DNA of 64,000 nucleotides from Paroceanicella profunda. GTDB lineage: Bacteria > Pseudomonadota > Alphaproteobacteria > Rhodobacterales > Rhodobacteraceae. The translations under genes and the position numbers were made by a program. Shown here piece after piece: positions 28,480 through 37,906 of the stretch; the first letter of the stretch is position 1, and every line of letters begins with the position of its first letter. The notes below the pieces were generated by a model. That model was not told the DNA's origin. It saw only the letters and a list, made by a program, of their open reading frames with translations, and searched no databases. The stretch is taken from assembly GCF_005887635.2 (NCBI RefSeq), contig NZ_CP040818.1, positions 3,688,501-3,752,500 of the forward strand, given 5' to 3'.

Positions 28480-28560
28480 CTCTACTGTGCATTCAGGGGC
28501 CGATTGCGTGTTCAGGTGTCAAGAGAGGATAAGGGGACTGCCCCTCCTCCCGCTTCCGTT

Positions 28561-31008
28561 TCAGACGAACACGAAGTTCCCCGCCCCGAGGTCGCCCAGG
28601 CTGGTGTTCTCCAGCGTGAGCTGCTCGCCGGTAGCTAAGTCGAACACCGCGTCATCGCCCGACTGGGTGGCGATGGTGGTGAGCTCGGCGTAGCTGTCCA
28701 TCGCGGCACCGAAGCCGGAGATGCGCACGATGTCGACGCCCAGCTCGAAGTCGGTCACCCGCGCCACACCGTCGAGCCGGGCGAAGGCGAAGATGTCGGC
28801 ACCTGCCCCGCCCTCGAGGGTGTCGATGCCAGAGCCGCCGGAGAGGAGGTCATCGCCCGCGCCGCCGTAAAGGTGGTCGTCGTCGCTGCCGCCGTGCAGG
28901 CGGTCGGCGCCATCACCGCCGAAGAGCGCGTCCTCGCCCCCCTCGCCCAGCAGCAGGTCGTCGCCCGCCTCGCCGTGCAGCGTGTCATGGTCGGAGCCGC
29001 CGTCGAGCCGGTCGTCGCCCTCGCCGCCATAGAGCAGGTCGGAGCCGATGCCGCCGTCGAGCATGTCGGCCCCCTCCCCACCGCTGACCGTGTCGAGCCC
29101 GGCATTGCCGAAGAGCATGTCGTCGCCCGCACCGCCATCAATCGTGTCATCGTCCGAACCGCCGTAGACGCGGTCGTTGCCGTCGCCGGCGTCGATCATG
29201 TCTCCGCCGATGCCGGCGGCGTTGATGAGGTCGTTGCCGGCACCGCCGTAGATCTGGTCAAGGCCGCCGATGTCGTGGATGCGGTCATTGCCCTCACCGC
29301 CTTCGACGAGGTCGTCGCCCGAGCCCGACATCAACCGGTCGTGGCCGATGCCGCCGAACAGCGAGCTGCCGTCATTGCCGGACTGAAGGATGTCGTCGCC
29401 CGCGCCGCCGTAGAGCCGGGCAGTGCCCTGCATGTCGATGAGATGGTCCGCGCCATCACCGCCGTAGATCTGTTCGTCGCCGGCGCCGCCCTGGATGGCG
29501 TCGTCGCCCTCGTCGCCGAACAGCCGGCTGTTGCCCGTGCCGCCGAAGATCCGGTCATCGCCGAGGCCGCCATAGGCAAAGCCCGCGCCCGCGCCCATGC
29601 GCAGCGTGTCGTTGCCCTCGTCGCCAAGAAGACGCACGCCGTCGAAGGTCGAGACATCCGTGATCACGTCGTCATCGGCGCCGCCGCGCATCAGCATGGC
29701 GTCCTCGCTGCGGATGATGTCGGCGCCGTCTCCGCCGAAGATGGTGCCGAGGCTGTGGTCATCCCCCGAGACCGCGTGGCCCATGATGACGATCACGTCA
29801 TATCCCGCGCCGCCGGACACCGTGCCCCAGAGGCCGTACTCCCCCGAGATACGGTCATTTCCATCGCCGCCATAGGCCAGCAGCAGCTGCGTTCGGGTGA
29901 ACTGCAGCTCATCATCGCCGTTGCCGCCGTAGAGCCTGCCGCTGCCGATCAGCAAGTCGTTGCCATCGTTGCCGTAGAGAGTGGCGTCTTCACCCTCCAG
30001 CGTGTCGTTGCCCGCGCCGCCAAACAGCCAGCCGTTGGAGCCGTCATAGGTATAGCCGGCGTAGAGCGTGTCGTCGCCCTCGCCGCCGTAGAGATGATCA
30101 CCGCCGCCATTGCCGAACAGCGTGTCGTTGCCGGAGCCGCCATAGACGGTCTCGGCGACCTGCTCGCGATAGCTCAGCGAATTGCCATAGAACGTGTCGT
30201 CGCCCGCGCCGCCATAGATCAGCGTACCATCGCGCTCGCCGCAGAAGGTGTCGTCATCGTCGAGCCCCTGGGTGCGCACTACCACCTCGCCATCAATGGA
30301 GCCATCACCGTTGGCGATGGTGTAGGTGAAGCGGGCCAGGGCCTGCTGCGAGGCCGGCAGGCTCTCGTCGAGCAGATCCGGCCGGTAGACGAAACGCCCC
30401 GAGGGCTCGACCGTGAGGGTGCCGCTGCCGGGCAGTGCGATGGTGATGCCGTTGCCCACGGGCATGCCGTTGACATGGGTCACCACAGGCCGGCCCTGCT
30501 GGGGGTTGAACTCGTCGGCGCCGGAGCCGTTGTCCGCCAGCAGGTTGCCGCTCTGCGTACCCGTGCCGGGGAAGGAGAACGCATCGTCGAGCGCGAGAAC
30601 GCCGGTGTGCGTGAGGGTGGCAGTGAGGTCGATCGGCGCGTTGTGAAGCCAGCCATCGCGCGTGCGGAGCGCAAAGGTCAGGGTGTCGTCCGCCAGGAGC
30701 CGAGCGATCTCGGCACGCGGAAGCTCGATGGTGGCAAGCCTGTTTTCGGTCTGGAGCGATTCAAAAACGATATCACCGAAGGACCGGCCCTCGATGATCA
30801 GCTCGGTGGACAGCTCGTCATACCCCTGGCCGAGATTGTCCGAGAAATTCAGCGTGAGCGTCGCCGGACCGGACAGGAATTCGTCGGGCAGTTCCTCCAT
30901 GGCCAGAGCGATTTCATATCGCCCGAAGCGCTCTCCCGGCACCTGCGGCAGACCAGTCGCATTATCCCAGATATCGTCGAATTCTACACTCGCACTCGTA
31001 TGCACCAT
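28561..31008 (-). CDS. RTX (hemolysin-type calcium-binding repeat) protein
   Basis: An 815-residue, highly acidic protein. Residues 1-150 form an N-terminal beta domain, and about 155-265 is a VCBS/cadherin-like region (LLADNGSGADEF; LTVEPSGRFVYRP). From about 270 to 760 there are around thirty GGxGxDxLx nonapeptides that fold into calcium-binding parallel beta-rolls. The last 55 residues (ending LGDLGAGNFVFV) look like an uncleaved type I secretion signal. There is no N-terminal signal peptide and no type I exporter gene in the window, so secretion would need a system elsewhere. No lipase, protease or acylation-site domain is recognised; adhesion or surface-layer roles are possible. ATG 31008 follows AAGGAA. 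The frame is intact in an otherwise ruined island. Confidence 0.92.
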   Translation of the reverse strand: MVHTSASVEFDDIWDNATGLPQVPGERFGRYEIALAMEELPDEFLSGPATLTLNFSDNLGQGYDELSTELIIEGRSFGDIVFESLQTENRLATIELPRAEIARLLADDTLTFALRTRDGWLHNAPIDLTATLTHTGVLALDDAFSFPGTGTQSGNLLADNGSGADEFNPQQGRPVVTHVNGMPVGNGITIALPGSGTLTVEPSGRFVYRPDLLDESLPASQQALARFTYTIANGDGSIDGEVVVRTQGLDDDDTFCGERDGTLIYGGAGDDTFYGNSLSYREQVAETVYGGSGNDTLFGNGGGDHLYGGEGDDTLYAGYTYDGSNGWLFGGAGNDTLEGEDATLYGNDGNDLLIGSGRLYGGNGDDELQFTRTQLLLAYGGDGNDRISGEYGLWGTVSGGAGYDVIVIMGHAVSGDDHSLGTIFGGDGADIIRSEDAMLMRGGADDDVITDVSTFDGVRLLGDEGNDTLRMGAGAGFAYGGLGDDRIFGGTGNSRLFGDEGDDAIQGGAGDEQIYGGDGADHLIDMQGTARLYGGAGDDILQSGNDGSSLFGGIGHDRLMSGSGDDLVEGGEGNDRIHDIGGLDQIYGGAGNDLINAAGIGGDMIDAGDGNDRVYGGSDDDTIDGGAGDDMLFGNAGLDTVSGGEGADMLDGGIGSDLLYGGEGDDRLDGGSDHDTLHGEAGDDLLLGEGGEDALFGGDGADRLHGGSDDDHLYGGAGDDLLSGGSGIDTLEGGAGADIFAFARLDGVARVTDFELGVDIVRISGFGAAMDSYAELTTIATQSGDDAVFDLATGEQLTLENTSLGDLGAGNFVFV

Positions 31009-31114
31009 GACGCAATTCCTTCGTTAAAATTGGAACGTTTCCCCTGCAACGGACAATTGCGCATCTTTCGGTTCAGCGCAAATCGCCCGTGCGCAGGAGG
31101 AAGCTGCGCCACAA

Positions 31115-31764
31115 TTACGACGGAATTGAGGCGAGCGCCCAGAGAGCATCGGCCGCGACGGCGAAGACCTGGCGCAGATCCTCGACCATGTTCCCTGCCT
31201 GCCGGCGACTTCGCGCGAGGCCATCCGGGAGGTACCGCCCCTCGCAGCACACGTGCTCCACGACGGCTCTGGCATCGTCCGGGGCCTGCCGGGCGAGCCG
31301 CGCGTAGCGGTCCTGCGCCTCCAGAAGGATCATCATCCGGTCGTCGGGCCGGGGGGAGCTGTCCACCCGTGGCTGCGAGAGATCGACCGTGGGCGGGCGC
31401 TGGCGGCCCTCCCAGGCATCGGCCGGGGCAAGGCCCGCTGCGCGCTGCTGCTGGTCGAGGATGCCCCGCACGCGCATGTCTTCGATCGCGTGCGGCACGC
31501 GGCGGCGGCGCCCGTTCGCATGTTCCGGTACTGCTCGGTGATCATCCGCAGCCGCGCCCGGGCGCCGACCTCGCGCTGCTCGGTGTCCCGGGGCACGATC
31601 CGGGGCGCGCCCGTCCGCGCATCCCGCACCACCTTCACCCGGCAGACCTCGCCCCGCGCCACGGCGACCGAGCGCGTCACGCTGGCCCCGGCACCCCAAT
31701 CCGCGCCACCGAGATTCACATGCGGCAGCGTCGTCGCCACCTTCTGCTTCCGACCCACACCCAT
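31115..31764 (-). pseudogene. Frameshifted phage-type gene
   Basis: The frame from the ATG at 31764 (MGVGRKQKVATTLPHVNLGG, then ITEQYRNMRTG) loses sense near 31510. A second frame continues the same protein as AIEDMRVRGILDQQQRAAGLA, LLEAQDRYARLARQAPDDAR and VVEHVCCEGRYLPDGLAR to a stop at 31115. Joined, the two halves make one protein of about 215 residues. One base change of frame would repair it. The start overlaps the stop of the next gene by one base (TGATG). It resembles a conserved alphaproteobacterial prophage protein of unknown function. Confidence 0.65.
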
Positions 31765-32315
31765 CACTGCTCTCCCGACATGTCTTCGCCGCGCACCAGC
31801 TGCGCGGCCATCTTCTCGCGCCGGTCCCAGAAGCCCCGGAACCGGGCATCGTCCTCGGAGAGCGCCTGCCCTGCCGCCAGCCGTTCCTCGATGATCACCA
31901 GCCGGCGACGCTCCTCCGCCGCCTGCTCGCGCAGCTGCGCCAGGGCGTACTCGGACGTGGGCGGCGGACCCGGCTTCACCAGCGCCGAGAGCAGAGGGCC
32001 GGCCCAGCCTTCCGCCTGCGCGCGCCGGCCCACGGCACAGGCCATGAAGCTGGTCACCTTGCGGTCGAAGCCCGGCGGCGGCGCGCTGATCGTGCGCGCG
32101 AACTTCACCACCCGCACCTCGCGCGGCCAGCGATCCCCCGCCTTGCCCTCGCCCATCGTCATCAGCCCCTCGGCCAGCGTGGCGAGGTCGGCCCGGTCGA
32201 GATAGGCGAGCTTGGCCGCGATGCGCTCCAGCTCCGCCCGGTGCGCCTCCACCGTGGTGCCGGCGGGTCGCTGGAAGCCCGATCCGATCAGCCGGTCGAT
32301 CACCAGTTCGCGCAC
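31764..32315 (-). CDS. Phage-associated protein of unknown function
   Basis: A 183-residue, mostly helical protein: LVIDRLIGSGFQRPAGTTVEAHRAEL, then LATLAEGLMTMGEGKAGDRWPREVRVVKFAR and an EERRRLVIIEERLAAGQALSEDD tail with coiled-coil character. The frame is still open upstream of the GTG at 32315, with no better start, so the 5' end may be truncated. It is translationally coupled to the frameshifted gene at 31115-31764. The pair looks like one of the conserved two-gene units of alphaproteobacterial prophages. No enzymatic motif is seen. Confidence 0.5.
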   Translation of the reverse strand: MRELVIDRLIGSGFQRPAGTTVEAHRAELERIAAKLAYLDRADLATLAEGLMTMGEGKAGDRWPREVRVVKFARTISAPPPGFDRKVTSFMACAVGRRAQAEGWAGPLLSALVKPGPPPTSEYALAQLREQAAEERRRLVIIEERLAAGQALSEDDARFRGFWDRREKMAAQLVRGEDMSGEQ

Positions 32316-32377
32316 GGCGGCCTGCGCCGCTGGTGCATGGCCGCCGTGCGCTCCGCGGCACCGCGCAAGGTGGCAGC

Positions 32378-32945
32378 ATGAACGACACCACCACCATGCC
32401 CCGCTGGGAAGAGATGCGCTCGGAGATCGACCGGCTGCTGGGCGTGGAGATGGAACTCGACTTCAGGCTTGCCATCCTGCTCATGCAGACCACCGCAGTC
32501 CGCGTGTCGGCCGTTCTGGAACCCACATGGTCGAGGGTGGATCTGGAGCGTGAGCAGGTGAGCCTGCGCCGCGATGGGGCCGGGCCGCGCAAGGGGCCGA
32601 TCGTGCCAATCAACATGGCGCTACGGGCAGCGCTGCTCTCCGCGCGCCAGGGTGGCTTGTCCGACCGCGTGATCGAGCGGGGGCGGAGGGCCCGTGCGGT
32701 CCATCCGCAAGCGCTCCTCCAACGCAGTCGCGAGAGCCGGCCTGAAGGATGTCTCGCTGCACGTCCTCCGGCACACCGCCGCGGTGCGCATGGCCGAAGC
32801 CGGCGTGCCGATGGACGAGATCTCGCGATAGCTCAGCCACTTGAACACGCCCATCACATCGAGCGCTTGCACGCGATTCTCGCCTCAGTGTTGGTCGGAA
32901 GTGGCGGAGGCCTTGGAGTTCGGAGGCTCCCGCAAAGTTGAGTGA
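32378..32945 (+). pseudogene. Tyrosine recombinase (integrase) of island I, inactivated
   Basis: Catalytic-domain fragment of a tyrosine integrase. The first frame starts MNDTTTMPRWEEM and carries the first catalytic Arg (TTAVRVSAVLEPTWSRVDLE). Near 32685 the frame shifts to RSIRKRSSNAVARAGLKD and the HVLRHTAAVRMAEAG box (His-x2-Arg). A TAG at 32830 interrupts just before LSHLNTP, and the expected nucleophile Tyr is a Cys (SACTRFSP). The tail AEALEFGGSRKVE is typical of the family. It adjoins the intact tRNA-Val, as an island integrase should. The N-terminal DNA-binding part is absent. It cannot be functional. Confidence 0.85.
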
Positions 32946-32981
32946 GCCAGAGGTCACTTCGTATTATGACGAGAGTTTCTG

Positions 32982-33045
32982 GCCAAGCCTCTGAAAAACA
33001 TGGTGGGCGGTGAGAGGCTCGAACTCCCGACATCCTCGGTGTAAA
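32982..33045. repeat. Right attachment repeat of island I
   Basis: Copy of 25964-26027 (60 of 64 bases). It covers the 3' part of the functional tRNA-Val, from the anticodon loop to CCA, plus 19 bp beyond. Confidence 0.9.
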
Positions 33046-33076
33046 CGAGGCGCTCTACCAACTGAGCTAACCGCCC
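33001..33076 (-). tRNA. tRNA-Val (anticodon TAC)
   Basis: 76-nt cloverleaf with encoded CCA. Acceptor GGGCGGT pairs with ACCGCCC, the D-arm reads GCTCAGTTGGTAGAGC, the anticodon stem CCTCG/CGAGG encloses a TTTACAC loop with TAC, and the T-arm has GTTCGAG. It serves as the insertion site of island I and lies beside HU and lon. Confidence 0.96.
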
Positions 33077-33087
33077 GCGCGGCGGGA

Positions 33088-33330
33088 TCAACTGCTTGCA
33101 GGCTCGGCTTCGGACTTCGTAGCGAGCACCAGCTTGTAGGCCGTCCTCTGCTCCTCACCCTCACCGATCTTGCGCACCACGATCCGGCCGAGAGGGGGAA
33201 TAACAACAACTTCCCCGGCTTGCAACTGCCCGTGGATGGCGGTGAGCAGCGCGTCGGCGATTTCACGCACCTGGCGCTTGGGCTTGCCGGTCGCTTCCAC
33301 GACCTGCTCGATCAGTTCCATCTTCTTCAT
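33088..33330 (-). CDS. HU-family DNA-binding protein, short form
   Basis: An 80-residue histone-like protein: MKKMELIEQVVEATGKPKRQVREI at the start (helix-turn-helix body), then LQAGEVVVIPPLGRIVVRK and the basic beta-arm region. It is about 10 residues shorter than classical HU, and the arm is shortened, with a different acidic tail (KSEAEPASS). It bends or wraps DNA as a dimer in the nucleoid. The ATG at 33330 follows GGGGGAAGAAAC; the longer frame is unlike HU. It follows lon on the same strand after a terminator, the conserved lon-hup order, and lies next to tRNA-Val. Confidence 0.88.
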   Translation of the reverse strand: MKKMELIEQVVEATGKPKRQVREIADALLTAIHGQLQAGEVVVIPPLGRIVVRKIGEGEEQRTAYKLVLATKSEAEPASS

Positions 33331-33436
33331 GTTTCTTCCCCCTGCGTGCGCTCGATGCGGCGCCTCACGCATGGGGCGAGCTTGCCTGAGATCCGGCGCA
33401 TTGCAACAGTTTCCGGGCCGCGCCGCGCATGAAAAT

Positions 33437-33458
33437 GGCGGGCAGTTTCCTGCCCGCC
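33437..33458 (-). terminator. Terminator of lon
   Basis: Perfect 9-bp arms GGCGGGCAG/CTGCCCGCC with a 4-base loop between the lon stop and the HU start. On the minus strand it is followed by ATTTTC. Confidence 0.8.
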
Positions 33459-33501
33459 ACGTCGGGGGTGCCGGGGCACCCCAAGGTCGCGATGTCACCG
33501 C

Positions 33502-35895
33502 TCAGTGCGCGGTGAGGTCCGTCTCGGCCGGCTTCGCCTGCGGCGGAATATCCGCCTCCGGGCTCCACTCGATGGGTTCCGGCTGGCGGATGAGCGCCAC
33601 CTTCAGCACCTCGCGGACGGATTCGACCGGGATGATCTCCATGCCCGATTTCACCGAATCCGGGATGTCGCGCAGGTCCTTCACGTTCTCCTTCGGGATC
33701 AGCACCGTCTTGATGCCGCCACGCAGGGCAGCGAGGAGCTTCTCCTTCAGCCCGCCGATCGCCAGCACGTTGCCGCGTAGGGTCACCTCACCGGTCATCG
33801 CCACGTCCTTGCGGACCGGGATGTCGGTGAGCACCGAGACGATCGAGGTCACCATGCCCACGCCCGCGGAGGGGCCGTCCTTCGGGGTCGCCCCTTCCGG
33901 AACATGGACATGGATGTCCATCTTCTCGAACTCGGTCGGCTTCACGCCCAGCGAGATCGCCTTGGAGCGGACGTAGGAGGAGGCCGCGTCGATGCTCTCC
34001 TTCATCACGTCGCCAAGCTTGCCGGTGGTCTTCATCCGGCCTTTGCCGGGCAGTTTCAGCGCCTCGATCTGCAGCAGGTCGCCACCGACTTCCGTCCAGG
34101 CCAGGCCGGTGACGACGCCGACCTGGTCGGTGTCCTCCGCCAGCCCGTAGCGGAACCGCTTCACGCCGAGCATCTCCTCGAGCTTCTCGGGCGTGACGAC
34201 GACCGCCTTGGTCGCGCCTTTCACGATCTCGGTCACCGCCTTGCGGCACAGCCGGGCCAGCTCGCGCTCCAGGTTCCGCACGCCCGCCTCACGGGTGTAG
34301 GTGCGCACGATCTCCAGCAGCGCGTCATCCTGCAGGATGAACTCGCCCTTCTTCAGCCCGTGCGCCTTCTCCTGCTTGGAGAGCAGGTGACGCTTGGCGA
34401 TCTCGACCTTCTCGACCTCGGTGTAGCCCGAGAGCGGGATGATCTCCATCCGGTCCAGCAGCGGCCGCGGCAGGTTGTAGCTGTTCGCGGTGGTGAAGAA
34501 GAGCACGTTCGACAGGTCGTACTCCACCTCCAGGTAGTGGTCCATGAAGGTCGAGTTCTGCTCCGGATCGAGCACCTCGAGCATCGCGCTCGCGGGGTCG
34601 CCGCGGAAGTCCTGGCCCATCTTGTCGATCTCGTCGAGCAGGATGAGCGGGTTCGTGGTCTTGGCCTTCTTCATCGACTGCACGATCTTGCCGGGCATGG
34701 AGCCGATGTAGGTCCGCCGGTGGCCGCGGATCTCCGCCTCGTCCCGGACACCGCCGAGCGAGATGCGGATGAACTCGCGCCCCGTGGCCTTCGCCACCGA
34801 CTTGCCAAGCGAGGTCTTGCCGACGCCCGGAGGGCCGACGAGGCACAGGATCGGCCCGCGCAGCTTGTCGGAGCGCGACTGCACGGCGAGATACTCGACG
34901 ATCCGCTCCTTGACCTTCTCCAGGCCGTAGTGGTCGTCGTTGAGGATCTTCTCGGCGCGGGCGAGGTCCTTCTTCACCCGGCTCTTCACGCCCCAGGGAA
35001 TGGCCAGCATCCAGTCGAGGTAGTTGCGCACCACGGTCGCCTCGGCCGACATCGGCGACATCTGGCGCAGCTTCTTCAGCTCGGCCAGCGCCTTGTCCTT
35101 GGCTTCCTTGGTGAACCTGGTCGCGTTGATCTTCTCCTCGTACTCGGAGGCATCGTCACGACCGTCCTCGCCATCGCCCAGCTCGCGCTGGATGGCCTTC
35201 ATCTGCTCGTTCAGATAGTACTCGCGCTGGGTGCGCTCCATCTGCGTCTTGACGCGGCTCTTGATCTTCTTCTCGACCTGCAGCACCGACATCTCGCCCT
35301 GCATCAGGCCGTAGATCCGCTCCAGCCGCTCACCGACGTCGAAGACCTCCAGCAGCCCCTGCTTCTCGTCGAGCCGCACGCCCAGATGGCCGGCGATGGT
35401 GTCGGCCAGCTTGGCAGGCTCGGTGAGATCGGCGACGGAGGCCACGGTCTCGTCCGGCACGTTCTTGTTGAGCTTGGCGTATTTCTCGAACTCGGCGGCG
35501 ATGGTGCGGGTGAGCGCCTCGATCGTGGACGGATCGTTGGCGGTCTCCTCGATCAGCGTGGCCTCGGCCTCGAAATAGGAGTCGTTCTCGATGAAACGGT
35601 CGATGTGCACGCGCGACTTGCCCTCGACCAGCACCTTCACGGTGCCGTCGGGCAATTTCAGCAGCTGCAGAACGTTGGCGATGACCCCGACCTCGTAGAT
35701 ATCCGAGTCCGCAGGCTCATCGATGGACGGATCCCTCTGACTGGACAGAAGGATCTGCTTGTCTTCCTTCATCACGTCTTCCAGCGCCCGCACGGATTTT
35801 TCGCGTCCCACGAAAAGCGGAACCACCATGTGCGGAAACACGACGATGTCGCGCAGCGGAAGGACCGGATAGGAAACACTGCCTGAACTGCTCAT
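33502..35895 (-). CDS. lon: ATP-dependent protease Lon
   Basis: A 797-residue LonA protease of normal length. The N-terminal LAN domain begins [23 protein letters not shown]. The AAA module has Walker [10 protein letters not shown] and Walker [10 protein letters not shown]. The C-terminal protease domain carries the catalytic Ser in [11 protein letters not shown] and Lys in [14 protein letters not shown]. It degrades misfolded and regulatory proteins in the cytosol. The ATG at 35895 follows AGAAAGGACAAG; the frame's extra 24 codons upstream do not fit the family. It has its own RpoH-type promoter upstream and a terminator before HU. Confidence 0.99.
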   Translation of the reverse strand: MSSSGSVSYPVLPLRDIVVFPHMVVPLFVGREKSVRALEDVMKEDKQILLSSQRDPSIDEPADSDIYEVGVIANVLQLLKLPDGTVKVLVEGKSRVHIDRFIENDSYFEAEATLIEETANDPSTIEALTRTIAAEFEKYAKLNKNVPDETVASVADLTEPAKLADTIAGHLGVRLDEKQGLLEVFDVGERLERIYGLMQGEMSVLQVEKKIKSRVKTQMERTQREYYLNEQMKAIQRELGDGEDGRDDASEYEEKINATRFTKEAKDKALAELKKLRQMSPMSAEATVVRNYLDWMLAIPWGVKSRVKKDLARAEKILNDDHYGLEKVKERIVEYLAVQSRSDKLRGPILCLVGPPGVGKTSLGKSVAKATGREFIRISLGGVRDEAEIRGHRRTYIGSMPGKIVQSMKKAKTTNPLILLDEIDKMGQDFRGDPASAMLEVLDPEQNSTFMDHYLEVEYDLSNVLFFTTANSYNLPRPLLDRMEIIPLSGYTEVEKVEIAKRHLLSKQEKAHGLKKGEFILQDDALLEIVRTYTREAGVRNLERELARLCRKAVTEIVKGATKAVVVTPEKLEEMLGVKRFRYGLAEDTDQVGVVTGLAWTEVGGDLLQIEALKLPGKGRMKTTGKLGDVMKESIDAASSYVRSKAISLGVKPTEFEKMDIHVHVPEGATPKDGPSAGVGMVTSIVSVLTDIPVRKDVAMTGEVTLRGNVLAIGGLKEKLLAALRGGIKTVLIPKENVKDLRDIPDSVKSGMEIIPVESVREVLKVALIRQPEPIEWSPEADIPPQAKPAETDLTAH

Positions 35896-35967
35896 GTACT
35901 TGTCCTTTCTGCAAGGCGCCCTGCCCCGGCGCATCCAGCGGCATGACACCCCCAATTCGGGCTTCAC

Positions 35968-35996
35968 ATTTGGGGTGACCCCCCGCCGGGTTCAAG
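35968..35996 (-). promoter_or_regulatory. RpoH (sigma-32) type heat-shock promoter of lon
   Basis: On the minus strand CTTGAA (35991-35996), 15 bp, CCCCAAAT (35968-35975), close to the CTTGAAA / CCCCATNT consensus. Position about 75 bp upstream of the lon ATG fits heat-shock control. Confidence 0.75.
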
Positions 35997-36135
35997 CTTG
36001 GACCGGCTGTCGGGTGCCTGATGTGAAGCCGGCCCCGAGTCAGTGTGTCACTGATCTTTCAAGGAAGTGTGCGCTGCCACGCCGGCGCCCGCAAGCGCGA
36101 AGCGACGCGGCCGGGAAGTTCGCCGGCGCGCGCGC

Positions 36136-37266
36136 TCAGAGCGGCTCCACGTCGCCTTCCGCGCGCCGCGCGTGGAAGGCGCGGGCGAAATCCTCCAGCG
36201 TTCCGGCGGAGATCGCATCGCGCAGCCCCTGCATAAGCTCCTGATAGTAATGCAGGTTATGCCAGGTGAGCAGCATGGAGGAGAGGATCTCCCCCGCCTT
36301 GAACACGTGGTGGAGATAGGCGCGCGAATACTGGCTGCACGCGGGGCAGGAGCATTCCGGGTCCAGCGGGCGCGGGTCGTCGAGATGTCGCGCATTCTTG
36401 ATATTAACCGCGCCGAAACGGGTGAGCGCCTGCCCCGTGCGCCCGGAGCGCGAGGGCAGAACGCAGTCGAACATGTCCACCCCGCGCTGCACGGCGCCCA
36501 CGATGTCGTCCGGCTTGCCCACGCCCATCAGGTAGCGCGGACGGTCCTCGGGCAGCATGCCGGGCGCATAGTCCAGCACGCCGAACATCGCCTCCTGCCC
36601 CTCGCCCACCGCCAGGCCGCCGATGGCATAGCCCTCGAAGCCGATGGCGCGCAGCTTTTCCGCGCTCTCCTCGCGCAGATCACGAAAGACGGATCCCTGC
36701 TGGATTCCGAAGAGCGCGTGGCCCGGCCGGTCGCCGAAGGCCTCGCGCGAGCGCAGCGCCCAGCGCATCGACAGGCGCATGCTCTCGGCGGCCACCGGCT
36801 CCGTGGCCGGATGGGGGGTACATTCGTCGAAGCACATCACGATGTCGGAGCCCAGCAGCCGCTGGATCTCCATCGAGCTTTCCGGCGAGAGATGGTGGAC
36901 GGAGCCGTCGATGTGGCTCTTGAAGCGCACGCCCTCCTCGGTGAGCTTGCGCAGGCCGGCGAGGCTCATCACCTGGAAGCCGCCGGAATCCGTGAGGATC
37001 GGGCGCTCCCAGTTCATGAAGCGGTGCAGGCCCCCCAGCCGCGCCACGCGCTCCGCGCCGGGGCGCAGCATCAGGTGATAGGTGTTGCCCAGCAGGATGT
37101 CGGCCCCCGTGGCGCGCACGCTTTCGGGCATCATCGCCTTCACCGTGGCGGCCGTGCCCACCGGCATGAAGGCGGGGGTGCGGATGTCGCCGCGCGGGGT
37201 GTGGACGGTGCCGGTGCGCGCCGCACCGTCGGTCGCGGACATCGTGAAGCGGAATGAAGCGGTCAT
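36136..37266 (-). CDS. tgt: tRNA-guanine transglycosylase (queuine tRNA-ribosyltransferase)
   Basis: A 376-residue enzyme that exchanges guanine-34 in GUN-anticodon tRNAs for the queuosine precursor preQ1. Visible are the general acid Asp in [12 protein letters not shown], the GIQQGS segment, the nucleophile Asp in [16 protein letters not shown], and the zinc site Cys-x-Cys-x2-Cys (ECSCPACSQ) with a downstream His ([10 protein letters not shown]). The length and all motifs are normal. The ATG lies just after the family's usual N-terminus [15 protein letters not shown]. It is divergent from the DUF59 gene with 76 bp between. Confidence 0.99.
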   Translation of the reverse strand: MTASFRFTMSATDGAARTGTVHTPRGDIRTPAFMPVGTAATVKAMMPESVRATGADILLGNTYHLMLRPGAERVARLGGLHRFMNWERPILTDSGGFQVMSLAGLRKLTEEGVRFKSHIDGSVHHLSPESSMEIQRLLGSDIVMCFDECTPHPATEPVAAESMRLSMRWALRSREAFGDRPGHALFGIQQGSVFRDLREESAEKLRAIGFEGYAIGGLAVGEGQEAMFGVLDYAPGMLPEDRPRYLMGVGKPDDIVGAVQRGVDMFDCVLPSRSGRTGQALTRFGAVNIKNARHLDDPRPLDPECSCPACSQYSRAYLHHVFKAGEILSSMLLTWHNLHYYQELMQGLRDAISAGTLEDFARAFHARRAEGDVEPL

Positions 37267-37342
37267 CTCGGGGGCCTCTCTGGACGCGGGGGCGCGGTTT
37301 CCTTATATGATTGGTCGGGAAATGAAAGGCAGGATCTGAGCC

Positions 37343-37702
37343 ATGGACGGAAACGAGATGATGGAGGGCGCGCCGATCATTCGCCCCTCGACCACCGACC
37401 ACCCGCTCTACGACGCAGTGGTCGAGGCGTGCCGCACCGTGCACGACCCCGAGATCCCGGTGAACATCTACGACCTCGGTCTGGTGTACACCGTGGCGAT
37501 CGACCCGGAGAACAATGTCGCGATCCGCATGACGCTGACCGCGCCCGGCTGCCCGGTGGCCGGCGAGATGCCGGGCTGGGTGGTGGACGCGGTGGAACCC
37601 GTCGCGGGGGTGAAATCGGTGGACGTGGAGCTGGTCTGGGATCCGCCCTGGGGCATGGAAATGCTGTCGGACGAGGCACGGCTGGAACTGGGCTTCATGT
37701 GA
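37343..37702 (+). CDS. SufT-type / MIP18 (DUF59) iron-sulfur assembly protein
   Basis: A 119-residue DUF59 protein: HDPEIPVNIYDLGLVYTVAI near the start, TLTAPGCPVAGEMP with the conserved reactive Cys, and LVWDPPWGMEMLSDEARLELG at the end. Members (SufT, PaaD-like, eukaryotic CIA2) help insert Fe-S clusters into target proteins. The acidic first 20 residues are an extension. It lies in the same cluster as a HesB/IscA gene at 37907, so the two probably act together in cluster maturation although about 200 bp apart. The TGA-ATG layout suggests its own promoter. Confidence 0.92.
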   Translation: MDGNEMMEGAPIIRPSTTDHPLYDAVVEACRTVHDPEIPVNIYDLGLVYTVAIDPENNVAIRMTLTAPGCPVAGEMPGWVVDAVEPVAGVKSVDVELVWDPPWGMEMLSDEARLELGFM

Positions 37703-37906
37703 GCCTGCCCGCCGCGCGCGGCAGGCTTCGCAGGCAGACAGCGCCGGGCGCGGCCCCCGCGCCGCGGCCGGGCCGGACATCCTCCGGCCGCCCTCGCGCG
37801 ATGTGAGCGGGCGCCCTTGCGCCGGCGCCGTCTTCCTCCTATTTTCGAAGTGATGCCCCTGTCCGGATCTCCGGGCGGCGGGACCATGCCATGAAGGAGC
37901 GCCACA

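Larger units (their letters stand above)
25964..33045. mobile_element. Island I: decayed prophage/integrative island at tRNA-Val
   Basis: About 7.1 kb bounded by the 64-bp direct repeats, with a wrecked tyrosine integrase at the tRNA end, phage-like genes, several frameshifted frames and one intact RTX gene. The layout is that of an element inserted into the 3' part of a tRNA gene by a tyrosine recombinase and now fixed. Confidence 0.85.

Noticed and set aside
28873..32205. An 1,110-codon plus-strand frame across the RTX gene
   Set aside because: It mirrors the repetitive RTX codons on the opposite strand; the minus frame has the GGxGxDxLx nonapeptides, ribosome site and terminator.
33904..35886. 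Long plus-strand frame opposite lon
   Set aside because: Antisense shadow; lon is unmistakable on the minus strand.
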